A stretch of 5,960 bases of DNA from a bacterium (GTDB lineage Bacteria; ARS69), in assembly GCA_025774805.1 (NCBI GenBank), contig JALGZR010000154.1:1-5960 (forward strand), in the 5' to 3' direction. Under the pieces are notes generated by a model. The model had not been told where the DNA came from. It did no database searches and saw only the letters and a list, made by a program, of their open reading frames with translations. The position numbers were made by a program, and so were the translations under genes. This document shows, piece after piece, positions 1 to 5,427 of the stretch (position 1 is the stretch's first letter; each line of letters begins with the position of its first letter).

Positions 1-429
1 ATGATCCGCCTCCTCGAGGATGGCTGCGACGTGGTCATCGGCTCGCGCCTGCGGCGGGATGCGGACACGACGCGCAGCCTGAAGCGCGAGATCCTCTCGC
101 GCGGCTACAACCTCATGGTGAAGCTGTTCTTCGGAACGCACTTCACCGACGCACAGTGCGGATTCAAGGGAATCCGCCGGGCCGCGGCCCGACGGCTCGT
201 TCCTCACGTGGAGGACCGAAAGTGGTTCTTCGACACCGAGCTCCTCGTCCTCTCGGAGAAGTCGGGCCATCGAATGGGCGAGGTGCCGGTGGACTGGATC
301 GAAGATCTCGACACACGCGTCCAGCTCCTAATCACGATCTACGACGATCTCTCCGCACTCTTCCGGCTGAAGGGGTCGTTGAGACGCGTTCTGGAGCGGA
401 TCGCCCATGAGGGGGGCCCGGCGAGCTGA
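1..429 (+). CDS. GT2 glycosyltransferase, polyprenyl/dolichyl-phosphate glucosyltransferase-like, C-terminal part (5' end outside window)
   Basis: The visible 142 residues match the second half of GT2 enzymes of the dolichyl-phosphate beta-glucosyltransferase/mannosyltransferase (ALG5/DPM1-like) type, which move a sugar from a nucleotide donor to a polyprenyl phosphate at the cytoplasmic membrane face. Visible landmarks are DVVIGSR (residues 10-16), a basic stretch leading to RGYN (34-37), the hallmark DAQCGFK (50-56), WFFDTELL (75-82) and EVPVDW (94-99) followed by ED. The nucleotide-binding N-terminal half, with its DxD-type motif, is not in the window. The ATG at position 1 is therefore probably an internal methionine, not the start. 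No membrane segment follows the catalytic domain, unlike versions fused to GtrA-like or other membrane domains. The last 23 bases overlap the preferred start of the next gene, suggesting translational coupling. Family is fairly certain; the exact sugar and lipid are inferred. Confidence 0.87.
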   Translation: MIRLLEDGCDVVIGSRLRRDADTTRSLKREILSRGYNLMVKLFFGTHFTDAQCGFKGIRRAAARRLVPHVEDRKWFFDTELLVLSEKSGHRMGEVPVDWIEDLDTRVQLLITIYDDLSALFRLKGSLRRVLERIAHEGGPAS

Positions 430-1967
430 CGGTGGGGCGGGCGGCACCCTCCGCGCGGCCCTCCTCGCGTTCGGGCCTCTCGCCGCCGCCGTCGCGCTCA
501 CCCATCTCGTGGCTCGTCTCGACGGGACCTCGTTCGCCGAGGCCGTCCTCTTTCCTCGCCGTCGTCTTCGCCGGGGCGGGGATCTTCTTCTGCCCCGGTC
601 TGCTGCTCCTCCGAGCCTTCGATCTTCGCCTCCCGAACGCGATCACGAATGCGATCGCCTCCTTCGTGCTGTCGGTGGTCGGCGTGTCGCTCGCCTGGAT
701 CTTGGGGCGCGGACTCCTCGAGGGAGTCGGCAGTCGGGGCTGCCTCTACCTGACCGTCGCCGGGCTCGATGCCATGGCGCTCGCGGCCGCCGTCTTCTTC
801 GTGCCGGGAGCCCGCGCACTGCCGGTGCTCGCCCCGCCGTCCGCCGGGCGCGGCCGGGCCGAGCTCATCATCCCCGCGTGCGGTGTGCTCCTGGCGCTGG
901 CCGCAGGATGTCTTCTCTTCCCCGGCAAGCTCACGATCGAGGCGCTCTCCGGGGAGGCGGCCGGGGTTCGTGCTCTCGGGGCGAGCCTGTTCAGCCATGC
1001 GCTGCCGCAGGGACCTCTCGCTTCGGGCTCGTGGGGCTTCCACCCCGTGTTCCCGGGCGAGGCCTACCCCGTCTTCTTCTCGCTGGCCGTCGTGGGGCCG
1101 TGTGAAGCGGCGGTGCGGCTGCCCGCCCTCCTCTTCCTCGGGCTCACGATGCTCTCGGTCGCCGACCTCGCCGCCCGGGGGCGTTCCCGCGCGGCCGGAG
1201 GGAGTCTGAACTTCCTGCTGCCGATCCTGGTGACCGGGTTTCTCTCGATGCAGGTCGGGGCCTGGTACGCGGGTCACGATCCCGGCCCGGGGGACCTCGG
1301 CGGCCTGCCCCGGACCCAGTGGCAGGCGACCGCGCTCGCTCTCGGCGCCCTTCTCCTGCTGCGCGATCGGACTCCCCCTCTGGCGGCGCTCGCCGGTCTC
1401 CTCGCCACAGCCGTCTTCCCCGTCGGATCACTCCTGGTCGGGCTCCTCGTCATCGCGGGGATCGCGTTCGGATCGGCCCCGGATCGCCAAACCATGGGAC
1501 GGGCCGGGATCGTCTTCGCCGGAGCGCTCACGGGGCTCGCGCTGGCCTTCACGGTCCGGGCGGCGGTGACGGGCACCTGGGACCTGAGGATGCCCGAGGG
1601 ACCGAGCGCCCTCGGGAGAGAGACCGGCGTCGGCGGAGCGGTCGGCCGGATCGGATCCGCGCTGGGGACCTTCGGCATTCTGGGTGGCGGTCTCGCGCTG
1701 GCCGGGCTGCCCCTCGCGCTCTGGAGGGGGGACCGCATGGCCCGGTTGCTCGCGAGCGTGGGGGCGGTGTGGGCACTCGGGGTCCTGGCCACCCCCGCGC
1801 GCGGCGTGCACCTCTTCCTGCCGATCGCTCTACTGCCCCTCGCCGCCGCGCTCCGAACGGCGGCGGTCGTCTCTCGGCGACGACGCGGCGCCCTTCTTCT
1901 CGCCGGCGCGCTGACCCTCTCCGCCCTCGCCTGTATCGTGCTCTCCCGCCCGCCGCCGGCTCCGTGA
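407..1967 (+). CDS. Polytopic membrane protein, possibly GT-C-like, with an apparent frameshift near 551-553
   Basis: This is a very hydrophobic protein with roughly 11-14 predicted membrane segments, for example around FLAVVFAGAGIFF, ASFVLSVVGVSLAW, LLVGLLVIAGIAFG and HLFLPIALLPLAAAL. An uninterrupted frame can be read from a GTG at 432 (511 residues), but its first 40 residues are Arg/Pro/Ser-rich and look like out-of-frame translation. The frame from ATG 407 instead gives a convincing first membrane segment (LRAALLAFGPLAAAVALTHL) and then a DGTSFAEAVLF loop, but turns Arg-rich right after position 553. Dropping one T from the run 551-553 joins the two into AVLFLAVVFAGAG and a protein of about 519 residues. 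ATG 407 has GGAG at 393-396 and overlaps the upstream stop by 23 bases. Architecture and the PGLLLLRAF segment recall large bacterial GT-C/DUF-type envelope proteins, but I see no clear catalytic Asp/Glu loop motif. Function is unassigned; a role downstream of lipid-linked sugar synthesis is inferred from context. Confidence 0.75.
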
Positions 1968-2001
1968 GCTTGTGGGATTCTGCACGCGATCCGGATCGTC
2001 T

Positions 2002-2040
2002 TATCATGTTCAAAAAGGTCCTGACGAGGATGTGAACATG
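2002..2040 (+). promoter_or_regulatory. Possible -10 box overlapping an 8-bp inverted repeat upstream of the first sulfotransferase
   Basis: A perfect inverted repeat CATGTTCA (2005-2012) and TGAACATG (2033-2040) is separated by 20 bases. Its left arm overlaps TATCAT (2002-2007), one mismatch from the sigma-70 -10 consensus. The best-spaced -35 candidate, TCTGCA at 1979-1984, is poor. If TATCAT is a real -10, the repeat covers the start-site region, a typical place for a repressor operator. It could also be a chance repeat or a leader hairpin. The sulfotransferase ATG at 2056 has only a weak AGG ribosome-binding signal at 2048-2050. Confidence 0.28.
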
Positions 2041-2055
2041 CTAACCTAGGTTGCT

Positions 2056-2754
2056 ATGAAGATCCCTACGGCTGCCTATGGTCTATATCGTCAGTTCTTC
2101 TGGCGTAATCCTATTGCCTATCGGTTCCTGCCTGGTACTCGCATATACCGGAAGCTGTATCGGGAATCCTATGATGCATGGATTACCGGCTACCCGAGGT
2201 CGGGCAATTCCTATGGCGCAGAATCGTTGCGCCGCGGCCTCGGTCCTGGGGTCAACGTCAGCTCACACTGCCACAATCCGGCGTTCGTGAAACACGCGCT
2301 GAGTCACATGAAACCGGGCATTCTTCTGATTCGAGATCCAGTGTCCACTGTTATCTCGAATTCCATCTACACCGGTCATTCCCTGGTCCATGAAATGCGG
2401 CGATGGATCGATTTCCATACGATACTCCTTTCTTTGCGCAATCGAATCGATGTCCTGCCTTTTCCTACACTGATTGAAGCCCCGGATTCGTTCTTCCGGC
2501 CCTGGGCCCGGCGAAACTCCTTCCCTTACCAGGATCTGCCCGAAAGCCCGGAAACGGTCCGGTCCATCCTTGTCGGCATTGAGGAGAGAGCACCACGAAA
2601 TACTTCCGGAGAGATTGACCAAGACAAAGTCTCCCTCCCTTCGCCACATCGCAATGACAAGAAGCGAGAGCTTCGGCGTTCTTTCGAAGCGAGCGATCGA
2701 CTTCGCGCTCTCGCGGTGGCGGCAGAAGCCATATATGAAGAGTTTGCTGGTTGA
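2056..2754 (+). CDS. Sulfotransferase family protein (PAPS-dependent type), complete, 232 aa
   Basis: Predicted to transfer a sulfo group from PAPS to a hydroxyl or amino acceptor, probably a glycan or lipid. The 5'-phosphosulfate loop appears as TGYPRSGNSYG (44-54), a bacterial variant of YPKSGTTW with Arg for Lys. HCH (71-73) sits where the catalytic histidine is expected. The 3'-phosphate-binding motif is LIRDPVSTVIS (91-101), with R93 and S101 as likely binding residues. The C-terminal VSLPSPHRNDKKREL resembles the closing segment of the same family. There is no signal peptide or membrane segment, so it is probably cytoplasmic. At 232 residues it is at the short end of the family but looks whole from N- to C-terminus. 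GC is clearly lower (47-58% in sampled lines) than in the preceding gene (about 75%), suggesting separate acquisition. It stands alone on the plus strand, with its own upstream gap of 88 bases and a convergent neighbour downstream. The acceptor cannot be told from sequence. Confidence 0.85.
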   Translation: MKIPTAAYGLYRQFFWRNPIAYRFLPGTRIYRKLYRESYDAWITGYPRSGNSYGAESLRRGLGPGVNVSSHCHNPAFVKHALSHMKPGILLIRDPVSTVISNSIYTGHSLVHEMRRWIDFHTILLSLRNRIDVLPFPTLIEAPDSFFRPWARRNSFPYQDLPESPETVRSILVGIEERAPRNTSGEIDQDKVSLPSPHRNDKKRELRRSFEASDRLRALAVAAEAIYEEFAG

Positions 2755-3004
2755 TCGAGCTTCTGATCTCCCGCCGCGGCCGTACCATGCACGGCAGCGA
2801 GATACTGGATGTGGTGGAAGCCTGTCCCGGAGACCGGGGCAGGGGAGATTCCAGCGGGCATCTTGCCAATCAGAAGATCATCGAGGTGCCTATCCATCGG
2901 ATCGGGCTTGGTGGCGGTGTTTCATCAACGAAGAGGCCCGTGAAGCACCCGCCCACCCGGTCATTGGGAGAGTCTGACCTGGCCGCGCACGGTACCACCC
3001 CCGT
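2755..3004. other. Convergent intergenic region without a recognised gene
   Basis: This 250-base gap separates the 3' ends of two genes that point at each other, so both need transcription stops here. The main visible structure is the hairpin at 2821-2843. A TTG-started frame (2751-3008, 85 codons) overlaps the sulfotransferase stop as TTGA and stays open, but its product is low in hydrophobic residues, matches no family I know and ends inside the last codons of the opposing gene. I do not call it a gene. No tRNA, CRISPR repeat or insertion-sequence end is visible. Confidence 0.6.
2821..2843. terminator. Strong hairpin between convergent genes, candidate bidirectional terminator without a U-tract
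   Basis: CCTGTCCCGG (2821-2830) and CCGGGGCAGG (2834-2843) pair over 10 positions, with one T-G wobble, around a three-base AGA loop. The stem is very GC-rich and begins 66 bases past the upstream stop codon, between two genes that converge. Neither strand shows a run of T after the stem, so it is not a classical intrinsic terminator. It could still stop or pause transcription, or protect transcript 3' ends. The structure is seen directly; the function is inferred from position. Confidence 0.42.
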
Positions 3005-4183
3005 CTAAATCAACCCGGCCAAACCCTTGTACAAGTTCCTCTGAAACTGCTCCCGGCTGAATTTCTGAACGTGTCTCTGGGCTCTTCGAGACATCTCCCG
3101 CGACTCGGGCCTTCCGAACATGTCGATCACGTCCCTCGTCTTCCGTCGCATCTCCGATTCATTGGAGAACAAGTACCCCGACACGCCGTCCTCCAGCACC
3201 TCCAGCTGTCCGGCTCTCGCCAAGACAACCGGAATGCACCCGGCGCTCATCGCCTCACACGTCGTGATCCCGAAGTGCTCGAAGCGCTCCGGAAACCACC
3301 TCTCACTTTCCCCCCATCCCGCCGCGTGCCAGAACACACTCGCCTGGTGATACTCCCTCCTGAGATCGTCAAACGAAGCGCCGGCCAGAACTCGGACCGG
3401 GTACCCTTTGGCGAGCTCATTCACTCTTTCGAAGTACCGGACGTCATTTCGGCTTTCCCGGTGGACGTTCCCCACGAGATGGTATTCCCAGCCGGCCGGA
3501 ATCTCCCCCTCATCGACCATCGTCCGAAACACACGGATCATTTCCAGATGTTTCTTGCTGTGGCCCCGGGCGAAGAACCGTCCCACGCTCAAGATGACCT
3601 TCCTCTTTTCGTTTTCCGGAGGGGGAGCGAAGACCTCGGTGTCCACGGGAGGTGCGACAATTCGGCTCTCTCTCTTCCAGCGCGTCTTGATCCAACGGGT
3701 CGTGTACCCGGAAATGGACAGGATCCGATGATACGAATCCAGGAACATGCCGGTGCTTCGGTGGGCCAACCGGTAGATCTCTCGTCCGAATCGAGGGAGG
3801 ATGGGCTGCATCGCCTTTCCGGCGACCATGAACGGCCTGGCGACCCACCGTGGACCGACCCGATGGGGAAAGAAGACCGCGAGGACGGATCTCTTCGCCT
3901 CCGAGACGAGGGAGGTCCGAAAGCTGGCATTGACGAAGAGGTCGTACTCTTCGGTGTGCGGCGTCAACTCGATGTCGTGGGAGGGGGGTAGACTCCGAAA
4001 CGAGGTCCGTGACCAATCCAGATGAAGTCGCCGGGCGAGTTCCTCCACATCCGGTTCGCGCAGCGGATCGACCCCAAGGAGCTCCACCTCATGGTCTCTG
4101 CTCAGGCACTCCGCCAGCAGGCCCGCGTACTTCTCCCCACCCCCGCATGTGCTCCAATACCGATTCCAAACCGCGATCTTCAT
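3005..4183 (-). CDS. GT4 family glycosyltransferase, ALG11-like flavour, complete, 392 aa
   Basis: This is a retaining GT-B enzyme that adds a sugar from a nucleotide donor, probably to a lipid-linked or nascent surface glycan on the cytoplasmic side. The N-terminal Rossmann half opens with MKIAVWNRYW and the glycine-rich CGGGEKY (13-19). The linker VAPPVDTEVF (176-185) leads into the donor-binding half, which begins VILSVGRFF (196-204), followed by the K210/K211 pair expected near the donor phosphates. The diagnostic EX7E motif is E302 to E310 within EHFGITTCE, followed by AMSAGCIPVV and EDGVSGYLF, all typical of GT4. The phrase around WFPERFEHFGIT recalls the ALG11 mannosyltransferase region. 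The 392-residue length is normal for the family and both domains are intact. The start ATG gives a textbook first beta-strand, although only a weak GGA lies just upstream. The 129-base gap before it (4184-4312) shows no clear promoter or terminator. Donor and acceptor are unknown. Confidence 0.9.
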   Translation of the reverse strand: MKIAVWNRYWSTCGGGEKYAGLLAECLSRDHEVELLGVDPLREPDVEELARRLHLDWSRTSFRSLPPSHDIELTPHTEEYDLFVNASFRTSLVSEAKRSVLAVFFPHRVGPRWVARPFMVAGKAMQPILPRFGREIYRLAHRSTGMFLDSYHRILSISGYTTRWIKTRWKRESRIVAPPVDTEVFAPPPENEKRKVILSVGRFFARGHSKKHLEMIRVFRTMVDEGEIPAGWEYHLVGNVHRESRNDVRYFERVNELAKGYPVRVLAGASFDDLRREYHQASVFWHAAGWGESERWFPERFEHFGITTCEAMSAGCIPVVLARAGQLEVLEDGVSGYLFSNESEMRRKTRDVIDMFGRPESREMSRRAQRHVQKFSREQFQRNLYKGLAGLI

Positions 4184-4312
4184 GATTCCGAAGAGAACGC
4201 CGAGTAGCGTGAGCTCACCCCGGAACGAGGATCGAGAGAACCGAAGGCCCGGAAAGACCGAGAACGGCTCGAGTATGGGAAACAGGCAAACGGACTCGCG
4301 GGCCGCATCGCG

Positions 4313-5046
4313 TCAATCGACCTCCCACCGGTCCAAGATCCCCGGAGGATGGGCCGTCCGGTGAATACAAGAATAGCGTGGAGGCTCGTAGTGATTCTCC
4401 GCGGTGAACGGAGCGGCGAAACTGTCCGCGACGAGGTCACTTCGAACGAAGAAAGCATTGACGCCGTTGAAGTCACACCCGACGAGGCGGTATCCGAGCC
4501 GATTGCCTAAGACCTCGAACGCCTTGAGACTCGCACCGAAGTTCTGGGTGCCATCCCACCGACGATCGGGAACGTAGTGGACCTTCCACTCGATGTCCGG
4601 GGGGACGGCGGCATTGTACTCCACGACGACGACCCGCGGTGAGAACTCGTGAAGAGCCTCCCACACGTGGTAAGTGTTCTGGTCGATGTCCAAGGAAAGC
4701 AGATCGATTTCCCTCGGAACCCCGAGCTTCTCCAGGTGCTCCGCGATGTTTTCCTTGTCCACGAAGAGCGCGGATGTGGTCAGACAACCGTTGGTGAGAT
4801 CCCGCCGTGAGGCGATCGTCCGGAGGAAAGCGTCGCTCCCGTCAATCCAGTATCCCTTCCACCCGCGGCTGATAAGGAAAGCGGTGTTGTTCTCCGTGCC
4901 TTCTCGGACTGGTGATAGCGCATCGCTTCCATCGCCCGCAGCTCTCGAATCTCGAAGTGGATTCGCTTGAGAAAAAGACGGATCTGGAGAAGCTCCCGGT
5001 ACAGTGGAAGGTAGCGGGCGATCTTGGCCAGCGTTCTGCTCGGCAT
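4313..5046 (-). pseudogene. FkbM-like SAM-dependent methyltransferase, frame-disrupted and missing SAM motif I
   Basis: The reading starts at ATG 5046 behind a strong GGAGGT and gives about 51 sensible residues (MPSRTLAKIARYLPLYRELL through RYHQSEKAR) down to about 4894. From about 4900 the natural sequence continues in another frame with GTENNTAFLI and runs 195 residues to the stop. The second part holds features I recall from an FkbM-like methyltransferase group: RGWKGYWIDGS, EIDLLSLDID, VVVVEYNA, RWDGT, GASLKA, YRLVGCDFNGVNAFFV and ENHYEPPRY. In relatives, a YSQNDEDG-like segment and the glycine-rich SAM-binding FVEFGxGDG precede ENNT. Both are absent here, and I see no copy elsewhere in the window, so an internal stretch is missing as well as the frame being shifted. 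DIDQNTYHVW also departs from the DIDGND I expect. If the sequence is correct, the protein cannot bind SAM normally. Its presumed role was O-methylation of a glycan. Family assignment is fairly sure; the deletion size cannot be measured here. Confidence 0.72.
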
Positions 5047-5050
5047 AGAG

Positions 5051-5056
5051 ACCTCC
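5051..5056 (-). promoter_or_regulatory. Shine-Dalgarno GGAGGT fixing the methyltransferase start
   Basis: On the minus strand GGAGGT stands four bases before the ATG at 5046. It is the strongest ribosome-binding signal I found in the window. It shows that translation was meant to begin at 5046, in the frame of MPSRTLAKIAR, and not in the frame that holds the downstream catalytic part. It is therefore the key evidence that the methyltransferase is split between two frames. Confidence 0.7.
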
Positions 5057-5092
5057 GGACGAGCGGTCCGCGACGCGACATGGTTGAAGACG

Positions 5093-5131
5093 CGGCCGAG
5101 CCTCGGCCGAGGAGGGATCCCGGCGGGATCC
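5093..5131. repeat. Cluster of perfect short palindromes upstream of the methyltransferase
   Basis: Three overlapping or adjacent perfect symmetric elements are packed into 39 bases. CGGCCGAG (5093-5100) and CTCGGCCG (5102-5109) form an 8-bp inverted repeat with a one-base centre. CCTCGGCCGAGG (5101-5112) is an uninterrupted 12-base palindrome that competes with it. GGATCCC (5115-5121) and GGGATCC (5125-5131) form a 7-bp inverted repeat around GGC. They lie 46-85 bases ahead of the methyltransferase ATG. They could be operator sites or alternative leader-RNA hairpins. The symmetry is seen directly; any role is inferred, and high GC makes such palindromes easier to obtain by chance. Confidence 0.45.
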
Positions 5132-5206
5132 GGAGATTCCTCCGCTCTTCGCCGACGGGCTCGGGGGACACGCTGAACGCATGTCGACGTCACTCTGACG
5201 AGGGCC

Positions 5207-5235
5207 ATGACAGCGTCGCCATTTTGCCAAGTCAA
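5207..5235 (-). promoter_or_regulatory. Weak sigma-70-like promoter candidate for the methyltransferase
   Basis: On the minus strand TTGACT (5235 to 5230) is five of six for the -35 consensus. It is followed after exactly 17 bases by TGTCAT (5212 to 5207), four of six for the -10 but lacking the important second-position A. It would give a leader of roughly 150 bases that includes the palindrome cluster. A chance match cannot be excluded. Confidence 0.25.
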
Positions 5236-5427
5236 GTCCTATCTTCCGTCGCTGCGGGGAATCGGGAGGCCCCGAGCGGCCGACGACATTCCCGGAGAAG
5301 GTCGTGATCATTCCGGAAGCTCCGAGGGGCGTCCGATCTCCCGGTTCGAAGTGGCTCCACGAAACCCACTTCCATATACTGGGAGATCGCCCGGACTTGC
5401 CGAGGGTCGTACATCGGGAAAGGTATC

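Larger units (their letters stand above)
5047..5427. other. Divergent intergenic region between methyltransferase and second sulfotransferase
   Basis: These 381 bases lie between two gene starts that point away from each other, so promoters for both should be here. Frames on either strand give Arg/Pro/Ser-rich products with no domain I recognise, so I call no gene. The region holds a palindrome cluster (5093-5131) and a weak minus-strand promoter candidate (5207-5235). On the plus strand TATACT (5375-5380) is one mismatch from a -10 box, 47 bases before the TTG start, but the matching -35 position (TGGCTC, 5352-5357) is poor. Confidence 0.55.

Noticed and set aside
432-551. GTG 432 as the true start of the membrane protein
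   Set aside because: The 40 residues it adds are Arg/Pro/Ser-rich, while the alternative frame from ATG 407 encodes a credible first membrane helix. Third-position GC is similar in both frames, so the choice rests on amino-acid character and context.
407-1105. A separate 232-residue protein in frame 2
   Set aside because: After position 553 the translation is Arg-rich and unprotein-like. Only the first ~49 codons are real, as the N-terminus of the membrane protein.
2755-3004. Transposon or insertion-sequence remnant between the convergent genes
   Set aside because: I saw no terminal inverted repeats, target duplication or transposase motif. A vague resemblance of short translated pieces was not enough to support a call.
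3071-3991. 306-codon open frame on the plus strand
   Set aside because: It lies wholly antisense to the GT4 gene, which has clear family motifs from end to end. The antisense product is Arg/Pro/His-rich with no recognisable domain, as expected for a shadow frame at this GC.
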